From: Kutzneria sp. CA-103260
GTDB lineage: Bacteria > Actinomycetota > Actinomycetes > Mycobacteriales > Pseudonocardiaceae
Direction of reading: 5' to 3'
DNA length: 64,000 nucleotides
Assembly: GCF_018263855.1 (NCBI RefSeq)
Contig: NZ_CP073318.1
Location: forward strand, 7,688,001-7,752,000
Shown: piece after piece, positions 1 through 8,849 of the stretch
Position numbering within the stretch: the first letter of the stretch is position 1
Layout: each line of letters starts with the position of its first letter
Translations under genes and position numbers: made by a program
Notes under the pieces: generated by a model
What the model was told of the DNA's origin: nothing
The model's input: only the letters and a program-made list of their open reading frames with translations
The model's database searches: none

Positions 1-2
1 CG

Positions 3-1862
3 GTCGCCGAGTTCGTCGGCACCGGTGCTCGGGAAGCGGCGCGGCAGCGGCGGCTGGCCGAGCTGAGCTCGGCGGTGGAACGGCTGCACAGCGAGCTGGC
101 CGACGCGGAACGCCTGTGCGACTCGGCTCGGGCTGACGCGGCGCAGTGGGAGCAGCACGTCGAGGCGTTCCCGGACGACGGCGAGCTGATCTCCGCGCAC
201 GCCAAGCTGACCAACGCCAAGGAGTCGGCCGAGGAGTCCGAGGAGCGGGCCTACGAGCTTCGCGGCGAGCACCAGGCCAGCGACGAGCGGTGGCACGCGG
301 CGCGGGCCGAGCTGGTGCAGGCCGCGTCCGAGGCGGGCATCGGGCTGGGTGACACCGTCGACACGGAAGCACTCGATCGGGCGAATCGCGCGGCCTCGGA
401 GGCGCGGGGCGCGGCCGAGCAACTGGCCGAGGCGCTGGCCGGCCGGTGCGCCCGGACCGTGATCGACCTGATCGACGCGATGCAGCACCATCACGCCGCG
501 CTGACCGACCGGACCGAGGCCGAGTCGGCGGCCGACGCGCTGTGCGTCGAGTACGCCGATCGCTCGCATGCGATGGCCGAGCTGAGCTCCGCGATCGGCG
601 GCGAGGCCGAGGAGGTCGCGCGCCAGCTGTCCACTTTGGACGCCGAGCGCAAGGCCGTGCGCAAGCAGCTGCCACAGTCCCGGGAGAAGGTCGTCGAGCT
701 GCGGGAGCAGGCCACCAAGCTGGAGACGCTGCTGGAGACCAAGCGGGCCCAGCTCACCGGCCGTGAGGGCGACGCCGCCGGTGCGGTCGCCGCGTTCGAG
801 CAGGCCCTGGCCGCGCCGGGCGTGTGGTCCGCGGCGTTCCCCGAGGTCGAGGCGGCGGCCGACGTCGACAGCGCATTGGCACTGATCGACGGGGCCGCTG
901 ACCGCAAGGGGTCGAGCGAGGGCACCGTGATCGGCAAGCTCCAGGTGCTCCAGACCTCGCTGGCCGGCACCCACGACATCGGGGCCGAGACGGCCGGCGG
1001 CGTGCTGACCGTGACCGTCACCGGCGAGGACGGCCCCCGCCCCGTGGCCGACGCCGCGCTGCGGGTCTCGCAGCGGCTGGCCGAGCAGCGCGGCTTCCTC
1101 GGCGAGCGATACCAGTCGATCTTCGCCGACTACCTGATCCGGGACCTGGCCGAGCGGCTGCGCGGGCAGATCGAGGTCGCCGAGGACCTGTGCCGGCGCA
1201 TGAACGACGTGCTCGACCAGGCCCGTTCCAGCCAGGGCGTGCACGTCCAGTTGGAGTGGCGGCCGTCGGCGGCCCTGGACGACCGGACCAAGCAGGCGCT
1301 GGAGCTGGTGCGCACTCCGCTGGCCGACCGGACGTCCGAACAGGACGACCTGCTGCGGCAGGTGATCACCGAGCGGATCGAGGCCGAGCGGGACGCCCAC
1401 TCCAGCGGCTACGCCGAGATCCTGGCCCGGGCGCTGGACTACCGGACCTGGTACTCGTTCACCGTTCGGGTGCGCGACTCCGGTCCCGACGGCAAGCCCC
1501 GGGTGCGGCGGCTGCGCCAGCTCTCCTCCGGTGAGACCCGCCTCGTCTCGTACGTGACGCTCTTCGCCGCCGCCGCCTCGTTCTACGACGCCGTCTCCAG
1601 CGGCGGCGACGAGGCCCCGCTCCGGCTGGTGCTGCTCGACGAGGCCTTCGAACGGCTCGACGACCCCACCATCGCCCGCATGCTGGGGCTGCTCGTCGAC
1701 CTCGACATGGACTGGGTCATCACCTGGCCCAGCGGCTGGGGCGTGTCGTCCAAGATCCCCCGCATGCACATCTACGACGTGCTGCGGCCCAAGAACGGCC
1801 GGGGCGTCGCCTGTACGCACACCACCTGGGACGGTGCGGGTCTGGACCGCGAGGACCCCTAA
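3..1862 (+). CDS. TIGR02680-family SMC-like ATPase, C-terminal part (JetC-like, type III Wadjet)
   Basis: The reading frame is open from the window edge, so the N-terminus with its Walker A motif is missing. About the first 400 visible residues are Ala/Glu/Arg-rich heptad-like sequence, as expected for an SMC/SbcC coiled coil. The C-terminal head shows the ABC signature LSSGETR and a Walker B stretch VLLDEAFERLDD, followed by the family-typical IPRMHIYDVLR. From family knowledge, TIGR02680 proteins sit in a four-gene cluster with TIGR02677, TIGR02678 and TIGR02679, described as type III Wadjet, which acts on circular plasmid DNA. A strong terminator follows at once and no nuclease (JetD/TIGR02679) gene lies downstream, so any partners must be upstream, outside the window. 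Confidence 0.85.
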   Translation, partial: VAEFVGTGAREAARQRRLAELSSAVERLHSELADAERLCDSARADAAQWEQHVEAFPDDGELISAHAKLTNAKESAEESEERAYELRGEHQASDERWHAARAELVQAASEAGIGLGDTVDTEALDRANRAASEARGAAEQLAEALAGRCARTVIDLIDAMQHHHAALTDRTEAESAADALCVEYADRSHAMAELSSAIGGEAEEVARQLSTLDAERKAVRKQLPQSREKVVELREQATKLETLLETKRAQLTGREGDAAGAVAAFEQALAAPGVWSAAFPEVEAAADVDSALALIDGAADRKGSSEGTVIGKLQVLQTSLAGTHDIGAETAGGVLTVTVTGEDGPRPVADAALRVSQRLAEQRGFLGERYQSIFADYLIRDLAERLRGQIEVAEDLCRRMNDVLDQARSSQGVHVQLEWRPSAALDDRTKQALELVRTPLADRTSEQDDLLRQVITERIEAERDAHSSGYAEILARALDYRTWYSFTVRVRDSGPDGKPRVRRLRQLSSGETRLVSYVTLFAAAASFYDAVSSGGDEAPLRLVLLDEAFERLDDPTIARMLGLLVDLDMDWVITWPSGWGVSSKIPRMHIYDVLRPKNGRGVACTHTTWDGAGLDREDP

Positions 1863-1876
1863 CCCACGTCAAACGT

Positions 1877-1920
1877 GAACGCCCGTGACCGTGCCGGTCG
1901 CGGGCGTTCCTATTTGTTTT
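1877..1920 (+). terminator. Rho-independent terminator after the SMC-like gene
   Basis: A perfect 9-bp stem (1877-1885 with 1901-1909) encloses an inner 5-bp stem (1887-1891 with 1895-1899) and is followed by a T-rich tract. It begins 15 bases after the stop codon and closes the transcription unit. Confidence 0.85.
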
Positions 1921-1947
1921 TCAAGGGTGAATGAATTTCACATCGGG

Positions 1948-2268
1948 TCACTCGGTGTCGAATCGCCCGTTGGACAGTTCCCGGAGCGCGTTGTCGATCA
2001 GCAGGAGAGCTCGCTGGTCCATGCGTTCTTTCTCGACCGGATCCATCTCCTGATTGATGGCGACGATCACCACCACCCGACCATCCTTGCTGGCCGACGC
2101 GACGGTGGTGATCTTCAGCTTGAGCGCGCGGCCCGCCCGGCGGCCGGCCGCCCGTGCCCCCGCGATTCCCTCTTTGTCATCGGGATCGAAGTGGCGCGTC
2201 CACTCCCAATCGACCTCCAGATGCCGCATGATCTCCAGCATCAGCGGGTCATCGGTCTCCCCAGCCAT
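1948..2268 (-). CDS. Hypothetical 106-residue protein
   Basis: An ATG-initiated frame of 106 codons with good GC3 bias, opposite to the upstream SMC-like gene. The sequence is soluble and highly charged: an acidic N-terminal third with HFDPDDKEG, then an Arg/Ala-rich stretch, a short beta-like run GRVVVIVAINQEMD and an amphipathic helical end. No signal peptide, membrane segment or metal motif is visible and I do not recognise the family. No clear Shine-Dalgarno site is seen. The 232 bases between its start and the histidine kinase stop contain a relatively AT-rich patch (2320-2370) that probably carries its promoter. Confidence 0.6.
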   Translation of the reverse strand: MAGETDDPLMLEIMRHLEVDWEWTRHFDPDDKEGIAGARAAGRRAGRALKLKITTVASASKDGRVVVIVAINQEMDPVEKERMDQRALLLIDNALRELSNGRFDTE

Positions 2269-2500
2269 GACGTGATCGTATCGTCAAGATCAGACTCGTT
2301 GGGGTGAAACGCACGCATTGCCAAAATAGGCCATCGGGCCATTTCGCGACGGCTAAATCGCAATTGTGTTCGCCAACTGCCCCGGTCCGGCCGGGCCGAC
2401 AGCGGGCGAGGTCACCGGGAGCCGACGCGCACCGTCTGACCGGGCGACGCGAGGTCCGCGGCGGCCGGGTTTCCTGATTGACGTAGAGGTGGGTGGCCGG

Positions 2501-3850
2501 TTACGACGGGTTCGACGGCCGGACGAAGGCGACGGTGGGGGCGTCGATGGAAGTCACCAGGGGGAGGGTGATCCGGAAGACGGCGCCGGGGATGCCCGGG
2601 GGCGGGGGTTCGCAGCGCAGGTCGCCGCCGTGGGCGCGGCAGATGCCGCGGGCGATGGGCAGGCCGAGGCCGGAGCCGCCGGAGGCGCGGGCGCGGGCCT
2701 CGTCGAGGCGGACGAGGCGGTCGAAGATGCGCTCGCGGTCGGCGTCGGGCACGCCGGGGCCGTTGTCGGCGACGATGAGGTGGGCGAAGCCGGCGGCGGC
2801 GCCGACGGTCAGGGACACGTGGCCCTCGCCGCCGGTGGCCTGGCGGGCGTTGTTGACGAGGTTGGCCAGCACCTGGGCCAGCCGCTGGTGGTCGCCGTAG
2901 ACCACGGCCGACGGACCGTCGACGGAGACCGTCAGCTCGGGGGCCAGGACGCGGGTGCGGTCGGCCTCGGCGTCGGCGAGCTGGCGCAGGTCGACGGGCT
3001 CGTGCTGGAGGTCGAGGCCGGCGTCGATGCGGGCCAGCGCCAGCAGGTCGTCGACGAGGCGGCCGGCACGGCGGGACTCGCGGACGAGCAGCAGCAGCAT
3101 CCGGTCCCGTTCCTCGGGGTCGGTGTCGGCGTTCTGCTGGAGCACGGATTCGGCGACGGCCTGCAAGCCGGCGACAGGGGTGCGCAGCTCGTGCGCGGCG
3201 TCGGCGACGAACTGCCGGGTGTGGGCCTCGGCCCGGCGGGCCTGCTGCTCGGCGCCCTCGAGCCCGTCGAGCATGTCGTCGAAGGCGGCGGCGGTACGGC
3301 CGAGTTCGGTGTCGGTGCGCTCGGGCGCCAGCCGCCGGCCCCGGTCTCCGGCGGCGATGGAGCGGGCGAGGGTGGTCATCTGGTCCAGCGGCCGCAGCGC
3401 GAAGCGCACGATGAAGATCAGGGCGGCGGCGGTGACGACCAGGGCGGAGACGCCGACGGTGATCAGCAGCCGGTTCAGGTTGGCCTGCGGCCGGGTCTCG
3501 GCGTCGGCGAAGAAGGTGATCCGGGTGCCGTTGCGGTAGGTGACGGTCTTGGGCGGGGGCGTGGCGGCGGGCTGCGCGCCCTTCGGCTCCAGGACGAGAC
3601 CGCTGGGCTCGGTGATCCGCACCAGGATGAGGCCGCCGAGCGAGAGCCGGGCGTAGAGCTGTTCCGGGACGAGGCGCTTGTTCTCCAGCTGGGTGGCCAG
3701 CTGCACGCGGTCCCGGATCAGGTTGGTCTCGTCCTGCACGGTCTGCCGGCTGAACAGGGCGTCGACGACCACGACCAGCCCGATGAGCACGACCGCGAGC
3801 GCGATCGTGACCGACAGGGTGACCCGCAGCCGCAGCGAGCCGCTTCTCAC
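2501..3850 (-). CDS. Two-component sensor histidine kinase
   Basis: Membrane sensor kinase of 449 residues. The first TM segment spans roughly residues 9-33, followed by an extracytoplasmic sensor of about 95 residues; the second TM is near 128-152 and leads into a HAMP region. The H box is FVADAAHELRTP with the phospho-acceptor about His220. The ATPase domain has the N box (LANLVNNARQA), VADNGPGVP and the G box GGSGLGLPIA. The GTG start is chosen because it overlaps the regulator stop codon in a GTGA junction; the longer in-frame extension lies inside the regulator gene. It should phosphorylate the OmpR-type regulator encoded just upstream. Its architecture resembles mycobacterial MprB/TcrY kinases, but the signal cannot be inferred. 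Confidence 0.93.
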   Translation of the reverse strand: MRSGSLRLRVTLSVTIALAVVLIGLVVVVDALFSRQTVQDETNLIRDRVQLATQLENKRLVPEQLYARLSLGGLILVRITEPSGLVLEPKGAQPAATPPPKTVTYRNGTRITFFADAETRPQANLNRLLITVGVSALVVTAAALIFIVRFALRPLDQMTTLARSIAAGDRGRRLAPERTDTELGRTAAAFDDMLDGLEGAEQQARRAEAHTRQFVADAAHELRTPVAGLQAVAESVLQQNADTDPEERDRMLLLLVRESRRAGRLVDDLLALARIDAGLDLQHEPVDLRQLADAEADRTRVLAPELTVSVDGPSAVVYGDHQRLAQVLANLVNNARQATGGEGHVSLTVGAAAGFAHLIVADNGPGVPDADRERIFDRLVRLDEARARASGGSGLGLPIARGICRAHGGDLRCEPPPPGIPGAVFRITLPLVTSIDAPTVAFVRPSNPS

Positions 3851-4530
3851 GTGGCACCGACCCGTAGCACGTAGCCGAGCCCGCGGACGGTGTGCAGCAG
3901 CCGCGGGCCGTGCGCCTCCAGCTTGCGCCGCAGCGCGCTGACGTGCACCTCGACCAGGTTGGGGTCGTAGTCCTCGTAGCCCCACACGCTGGTCAGGATC
4001 TGGGTCTTGCTGACGACGCGCCCCCGCTGCGCGGCCAGGTAGCACAGCAGCCGCAGCTCGGTGGCGGTGACGTCGATGGTCGAGCCGGCGTAGAGCACGA
4101 CCCCGGAGTCGGCGTCGACCAGCAGATCGCCGATCTGCACGGCCGACGGGGTGCGGCCCAGCCGCCGCAGCACGGCGCCGACGCGGGCGACCAGCTCGGC
4201 CAGCACGAACGGCTTGAGCACGTAGTCGTCGGCCCCGCCTTCCAGGCCGCGCAGCCGGTCGGGCACGCCGTCGCGGGCGGTGAGCATCACGACGCCGGCG
4301 TTGCTGGCCCGCCGGACCACCTCCAGCAGCTGGAAGCCGTCCCGGCCGGGCAGCATGATGTCCAGCACCACCAGGTCCGGCCGGAACTGGCCGAGGTCGG
4401 CCTCCAGTTCGCGGCCGTCCGGCCGGGCCAGCACCTCGTAGCCGTTGTCACGCAGGGCGGAGCGCACCGCGGCGCGAATCGCCTCGGTGTCCTCGACGAT
4501 CAAGATCCGAGCGACCGACACGATCCCCAT
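3847..4530 (-). CDS. OmpR-family response regulator
   Basis: A 227-residue regulator with an N-terminal receiver domain (acidic pocket in LIVEDTEAIR, phospho-acceptor about Asp57 in VVLDIMLPG, switch residues in MLTARD and YVLKPF) and a C-terminal winged-helix DNA-binding domain (residues about 125-222, ending VRGLGYVLR). The ATG at 4530 is preferred; an in-frame GTG at 4554 would add eight unconserved residues, and a GTG four codons downstream is also possible. It is first in a two-gene unit with its kinase (4-nt overlap), diverging from the lipoprotein gene with about 83 bases between, so the neighbouring lipoprotein may be a target. Confidence 0.93.
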   Translation of the reverse strand: MGIVSVARILIVEDTEAIRAAVRSALRDNGYEVLARPDGRELEADLGQFRPDLVVLDIMLPGRDGFQLLEVVRRASNAGVVMLTARDGVPDRLRGLEGGADDYVLKPFVLAELVARVGAVLRRLGRTPSAVQIGDLLVDADSGVVLYAGSTIDVTATELRLLCYLAAQRGRVVSKTQILTSVWGYEDYDPNLVEVHVSALRRKLEAHGPRLLHTVRGLGYVLRVGAT

Positions 4531-4613
4531 TCTGCTGGGCGGGAGGGTCGGCACGCGTGCTGGCTCGCTGACGTTTCAGCCTCCGCTCAGCTCCGGCCGG
4601 GACGGTGGTTGCC

Positions 4614-5027
4614 ATGACCTCCCTGTCACGAACCACCAGCCCCCTGGCCCGCACCCTCGGCGCGCTCGTCCTGACCGCGGTCGCCGGCCTGACCGTCGCG
4701 GGCTGCTCCACGACCGCCTCCGGGGCCCCCGCGCCGTCCACCACCGCGACCTCGGCGCCGTCGAAGGGCAAGGCCAAGCCGCTGCCGGCCGGCGAGAGCC
4801 GGGTGGCCGGCACCGTCGCGTCGGCGTCCGACACGCAGGTCGTCGTCACCAAGAAGGACGGCAGCACTGAGACGTTGACCACGGATTCGACCACCAAGAT
4901 CGAGGGCGGTCCGCTCCAGCAGGGCCAGCGCGTGACCGCCGTTGTGAAGGGCCAGCAGGCCCTGACCGTCCGGGTCGCCCAGCCGCACGCCAGCAGCGCC
5001 GCGCCGACCACGACCCCCAGTTCCTGA
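4614..5027 (+). CDS. Secreted lipoprotein with a DUF5666-like beta domain
   Basis: A 137-residue exported protein. The N-terminus has Arg residues, a hydrophobic core and the lipobox VAGC, giving a lipidated Cys at about residue 31. After a Ser/Thr/Pro/Ala-rich linker comes a small beta-rich domain (about residues 60-110) with VAGTVASAS, VVVTKKDGS and LQQGQRVTAVVKG, resembling DUF5666. The ATG at 4614 gives a normal signal peptide; a GTG three codons earlier is an alternative. The gene diverges from the response regulator and may belong to the same cell-envelope response. The biochemical role is unknown. Confidence 0.75.
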   Translation: MTSLSRTTSPLARTLGALVLTAVAGLTVAGCSTTASGAPAPSTTATSAPSKGKAKPLPAGESRVAGTVASASDTQVVVTKKDGSTETLTTDSTTKIEGGPLQQGQRVTAVVKGQQALTVRVAQPHASSAAPTTTPSS

Positions 5028-5070
5028 CGGCCTGGGTGCCCCGCGCCCCGGTGTCTGGGACGATGGTGCG

Positions 5071-5673
5071 GTGGCGGCTCGGCAGACCCAGGTGCGATGG
5101 GTGCTGATCCTGCTGGTCATCGGGCTGGTCGGGATCGGTGCGGCGGTGCTCGTGTGGTGGCCGACCCTCGGCTTCCCGAACACGGACGCGCCGTCGGCCC
5201 TGCACACCAAGGCGACAGTGGTGACCTCGGCGCAGTGTGGGGGCGCGAACGCGCACGACACGGTCGAGGTCACCGTCAACGGGGCCAAGAAGCAGGTGCC
5301 GCTGGACGGCTGCGGGCAGTCCAAGGGCACCTCGCTGGACGTCGCCGTGACCGATGACAACGGGCAGCTCAGCGCGCACGCCTCGGACGCGGCGCAGGTC
5401 GGCGCCAACCGGGACGGGCGGCTCACCGCGCTGCTGCTGTGCCTGAGCGCGGTGGCCGGGGCGCTGTACGCGTACCTGATCCGGTACCGGCCGGCGCCCA
5501 AGCCCGCGACCGCGGCTGCGGCTCCGGTCATCGGCTCAAGCGAGCCAGAACTGCCGCTGGCGCCGATCGCTGTTCCGGCACCGGAGCTCACGGACGCGTC
5601 AGCGGACGAGCCCCACGACGAGTCCGGGGATGGGCCCGGCAAGGTCGAGGAGAACGCCTCCCAGGGCAGCTGA
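5071..5673 (+). CDS. Membrane protein with two TM segments
   Basis: A 200-residue protein with a GTG start 41 bases after the lipoprotein stop. TM1 lies at about residues 10-30 and TM2 at about 114-135. The roughly 80-residue external loop has two cysteines (SAQCGGAN and LDGCGQSK) that could form a disulfide. The C-terminal tail is cytoplasmic, rich in Pro/Ala/Glu and of low complexity. I do not recognise the family. The same orientation and short spacing suggest co-transcription with the lipoprotein gene. Its stop lies only five bases from the convergent stop of the next gene. Confidence 0.7.
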   Translation: MAARQTQVRWVLILLVIGLVGIGAAVLVWWPTLGFPNTDAPSALHTKATVVTSAQCGGANAHDTVEVTVNGAKKQVPLDGCGQSKGTSLDVAVTDDNGQLSAHASDAAQVGANRDGRLTALLLCLSAVAGALYAYLIRYRPAPKPATAAAAPVIGSSEPELPLAPIAVPAPELTDASADEPHDESGDGPGKVEENASQGS

Positions 5674-5678
5674 CCGGG

Positions 5679-6431
5679 TCATGACCAACGGACCTGGACG
5701 TTGTCCGCCCACCGTGTCGCGAGTCCGTCGTCGCTGCTCAGGCCGTGCCACGAACGCCGGTTCCAGAGCGCGAGATACAGCTCCGACGCGGTGCCGGCCA
5801 GCGTCGTGTCGGCCTTGACGGGTGCCGGCACCCGCGCGGTGGCGGGGCGTTCGGGGCCGTAGCGGATGAGCCAGTTGTCGCCGGTGTCGGTCGCGCTGAC
5901 CAGCACGGACGTCTCGGTGTCGGCGCGCAGGCGGCGGTTGCGGGGCAAGAAGCCGCACAGCAGCTCGTCCACGCCGTCGACGGCTAGCGGGGACGGGATC
6001 GGCGAGTCCAGTCCGGCGGCGGCCTCGGCGTCGACGCTGTGGATGGTCGTCTCGTGGGCCTGCCGGCGAGCCCAGAACAACGACCCCGACGGCGCGGTCC
6101 GCATGAACTTCCAGCAGTCGAGGTCGGCGGGCGCGGCGGTGAGCACATCCACCAGCTCGGTCACGCCGTCACGGAACCAGTCGACCAGACCGGCGTCGTC
6201 GGGCACGGCGTCGGCGATCTCGTGCGGCTCGCCGATGTCGATGGGCTCGGTGCGGGCCTGGCCGACGAAGGTCGCGGCCCACCGGTGCACCCCGCCGAGG
6301 TGCAGCAGCAGGTCGCGAACCACCCACTCCGGGCAGGTCGGCACGGGCGCGGCCAGTCCGGCCCGCTCGGCGGCGGCCGCGAGCCGCTCGCCCTGGCCGC
6401 CGACGGCGGCGATCCACTCACGCGTCTGCAT
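5679..6431 (-). CDS. Maleylpyruvate isomerase-family mycothiol-dependent protein
   Basis: A 250-residue cytoplasmic protein of the TIGR03083/DinB-like family. The N-terminal helical domain has the usual TCPEWVVRDLLLHLGGVHRWA stretch near residues 32-52, whose His belongs to the predicted metal site; a second conserved region is ARRQAHETTIHSVDAE (about 139-154) with further His residues. The C-terminal part matches the family's SCP2-like extension, including GTASELYLALWNRR. Members use mycothiol, the actinobacterial thiol, in isomerisation or transfer reactions; the substrate of this paralog is unknown. The ATG at 6431 is the start; an upstream in-frame extension is antisense to the metallopeptidase gene and is rejected. 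Confidence 0.85.
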   Translation of the reverse strand: MQTREWIAAVGGQGERLAAAAERAGLAAPVPTCPEWVVRDLLLHLGGVHRWAATFVGQARTEPIDIGEPHEIADAVPDDAGLVDWFRDGVTELVDVLTAAPADLDCWKFMRTAPSGSLFWARRQAHETTIHSVDAEAAAGLDSPIPSPLAVDGVDELLCGFLPRNRRLRADTETSVLVSATDTGDNWLIRYGPERPATARVPAPVKADTTLAGTASELYLALWNRRSWHGLSSDDGLATRWADNVQVRWS

Positions 6432-6448
6432 GCCCCCGAGCCTGCCAC

Positions 6449-7663
6449 TCAGGCGACGTCGGCGGAGCTGGCCAACCAGGTGTCGCACTGGGACAGGCTG
6501 TTGCGCTGGAATCCCGAGTTCCACCAGCCCATGGCGTGGTCGTCGGTGCCGTGGTCGCGCGGCGGGCCGTTGTGGTCGCCGCGGTCCTGGCTGGTCTGCG
6601 CCTCGTGCGTGATGTTGCCGTCCACGTCGCCGCGGCCGGAGGTGGCGGCCAGGAACATGCCGGAGAAGCACTGCGCCTGCAGTTCCAGCCGCCGCGACAG
6701 CTCCCAGCCGGCGTCGTTGGCGCTGTCGCCGTTGTCCTTGGCGTAGCGGGCTCCGCCGTAGGCCTGCATGATCCCGGCCATGGCCTGCACGTGGTGCCCG
6801 TACTCGTGGGCGAACAGCGCGAGGTACACGCCGGGGTGCGCGCCGTACATCTCGGTCTGGAGCCCGGCGAAGGGCACGTACAGCGTGTTGTCGTTGCCGC
6901 AGTAGAAGGCGACGATGTGCCCGATCGTCTGGTTGCCGCAGGGCGTGTTGAACGAGGTGCCGGGCGGGAACGCCAGCTTGGGCGTGAAGAACGGCAGGTT
7001 GGCGGCCTTCATCACCGGCGCCCACGCGGCGTCCAGACAGGGCAGCGCGCTGCGGAAGAAGCGTTCCGCGCCGGCGGGGTCGGTGCTCCAGCGGGCCAGC
7101 TTGCACGTCGTCGCGGGCAGGCCGCCGACCTCGAACAGCGGGTTGTCGCCGAGCTTGAGCACCGGCTGCGGGCCGGCGGGCTGGGTGCTGGTCGGCGGCG
7201 CGGACGTGGTGCTCGTGCGCCGGCTGGTGGTGGTCGGCGGCGGCGTGGTGGTGCGGTGTGTGGTGCGCGTCGGCGAGGGAGTGGTCGTGGGCTCGTCGTA
7301 GGTGAACGTCGCGCTGGGCGCGCCGCCGGCGTCGGCCGCGGGGCGGGAATGGCCAAGGCGGCTCAGGCCGATCGCCGCGACGCCGACCAGGACCACCGCC
7401 ACCAGCACGATCGCGATGACGGGCCCGCGCGAGGGCCGCCGCGGTGGCGGCAGTCCCTGCCAGTTGCTCTGTGGCGGCGGCATCACTGGTGGCGGCATCA
7501 CTGGTGCTACGACTGGCGGCCGCGACCAGTTCATCGGTGGGGGCGGCGGGGGTGGCGGATAGCCCGCGCCGTACGGCGAAGCCGGCGGGTACGGGCTCGG
7601 CACGGGCGGCGGCAGCGGTGGGTACGACGGCCCCTGGGGCTGCCAGCCGGGCGGCTGGGTCAC
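6449..7663 (-). CDS. Neutral zinc metallopeptidase (YpfJ-like), paralog 1
   Basis: A 404-residue membrane-anchored predicted protease. An N-terminal cytoplasmic region of about 75 residues is extremely rich in Pro, Tyr and Gly, then one TM segment (about 83-102), a Thr/Pro/Ser linker (about 120-165), and the extracytoplasmic catalytic domain. The zinc-binding HExxH is AHEYGHHVQ (about residue 285), followed by SRRLELQAQCFSGMF, typical of the family. Four cysteines fall in the CKLARW, LPCLD, TPCGN and FYCGN contexts. The GTG start has GGGAG at proper spacing. It is the third and last gene of a run of three paralogs, 13 bases after paralog 2. Substrates are unknown. Confidence 0.9.
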   Translation of the reverse strand: MTQPPGWQPQGPSYPPLPPPVPSPYPPASPYGAGYPPPPPPPPMNWSRPPVVAPVMPPPVMPPPQSNWQGLPPPRRPSRGPVIAIVLVAVVLVGVAAIGLSRLGHSRPAADAGGAPSATFTYDEPTTTPSPTRTTHRTTTPPPTTTSRRTSTTSAPPTSTQPAGPQPVLKLGDNPLFEVGGLPATTCKLARWSTDPAGAERFFRSALPCLDAAWAPVMKAANLPFFTPKLAFPPGTSFNTPCGNQTIGHIVAFYCGNDNTLYVPFAGLQTEMYGAHPGVYLALFAHEYGHHVQAMAGIMQAYGGARYAKDNGDSANDAGWELSRRLELQAQCFSGMFLAATSGRGDVDGNITHEAQTSQDRGDHNGPPRDHGTDDHAMGWWNSGFQRNSLSQCDTWLASSADVA

Positions 7664-7676
7664 TGAAGGGCTCCCG

Positions 7677-8849
7677 TCACTGCACGTCGGCGCTGCTGGC
7701 CACCCACGTGTTGCACTGCGCGACCGTCTTCTTCACGAACCCCTGGGTCCACCATCCCGAGGCGTGGTCGCTGGTGCCGTGGTCGCGGCGCTCACCGGGC
7801 TGGTCGCCGCGGTCCTGCGTGTTCTGGGCGTCGCGGGCGACGGTGGCGTCCACCGAGCCGCGGCCGACGGCCGCCGCCAGGAACAGCCCGGAGAAGCACT
7901 GCGCCTGCAGCTCGATGCGGCGCGAGACCTCCAGGCTGGCGGGGCTGTCCGGGTTGTTGCCGCCGTACTCCTTCTCGTGGGCGGCGGTGAGCACACCGCT
8001 GAGGTCCTGCACGAAGTGTCCGTACTCGTGCGCGAACACCGCGAGGTAGGCGCCGGGCCGGTTGCCGATCTCGTCGGTCTGCAACCCGGAGATCGGCATG
8101 TACAGGGTCTGGTCGCCGTTGCAGTAGAACGCGGCGGCCTCCTCCTGCGACACCGAGCCGCAGGGGCTGCTCCACGTCTTGCCGCTGGGGAAGGCCAGCT
8201 TCGGCTCGTGGAACGGCAGGTGCACGGACTGGAGCACCGGCTGCCACGCCCGGTCCAGGCAGGGCAGCGCGGCGGTGAAGTAGGCGTTGGACGCGGACGA
8301 CACGGACTGCCAGCGCGGCAGCGTGCAGGTCACCGGTCCCGGGCCGCTGGCGGTGAACAGCGGGTTGTCGCCGAGCTTGTCGACGCCGTCCGGAGTGCTG
8401 CCGGGGCCGCTGCCCGGCGAGGTCGTCGGCACGGAGGTCGGCAGGCTGGTCGGCGACGGCACGGTGCGCGGCCGGCTGCGGCCGTTGCCGACCACCCCGA
8501 CCACGACGACGCCGAGCACCACGAGTCCGATCAGGAACAGCGTGACGAACGGACGCCGCGAAGGCCGCCTTAGTTGCAGAGGCGGCGGGTAAGGCGACAC
8601 CGGTGGCGGATAGGGCGACACCGGCGGCGGCACCGTCGGGCGCTGGGCGTGCACCGGTGGCGGCATGACCGGTCGGGCCGGCGGCATCGGGTACGGCTGG
8701 TACCCCGGCGGCGGAGGCGGCGGCTGGCCGTAGGGCGAGGACTGCCCCGACGGATATTGGTTCTGTGGGTATGCGCTCTGCGGATACGGGCTCGGCAGCG
8801 GCGGCGGCAACGGGCGGTACTGCTCGTCGCCGGTGTTCCACGGATTCAA
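7677..8849 (-). CDS. Neutral zinc metallopeptidase (YpfJ-like), paralog 2
   Basis: A 390-residue homolog of its two neighbours with the same layout: Pro/Tyr/Gln-rich cytoplasmic N-terminus (about 95 residues, with a tandem VSPYPPP repeat), a TM segment (FVTLFLIGLVVLGVVVVGVV), a linker, and a catalytic domain with HEYGHFVQDLSG and SRRIELQAQCFSG. The start is inferred to be a TTG that overlaps the upstream stop codon as TTGA; no ATG or GTG upstream in frame is free of the preceding gene, and a downstream ATG would remove most of the Pro-rich tail. The overlap implies translational coupling to paralog 3. Confidence 0.85.
   Translation of the reverse strand: MNPWNTGDEQYRPLPPPLPSPYPQSAYPQNQYPSGQSSPYGQPPPPPPGYQPYPMPPARPVMPPPVHAQRPTVPPPVSPYPPPVSPYPPPLQLRRPSRRPFVTLFLIGLVVLGVVVVGVVGNGRSRPRTVPSPTSLPTSVPTTSPGSGPGSTPDGVDKLGDNPLFTASGPGPVTCTLPRWQSVSSASNAYFTAALPCLDRAWQPVLQSVHLPFHEPKLAFPSGKTWSSPCGSVSQEEAAAFYCNGDQTLYMPISGLQTDEIGNRPGAYLAVFAHEYGHFVQDLSGVLTAAHEKEYGGNNPDSPASLEVSRRIELQAQCFSGLFLAAAVGRGSVDATVARDAQNTQDRGDQPGERRDHGTSDHASGWWTQGFVKKTVAQCNTWVASSADVQ

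Noticed and set aside
2366..3874. Long plus-strand frames (502 and more codons) opposite the histidine kinase
   Set aside because: Antisense shadows of a GC-rich gene; low-complexity Gly/Ala/Asp sequence and no family features. The same holds for long frames opposite adnA, adnB, the chitinases, the SARP and nirB.
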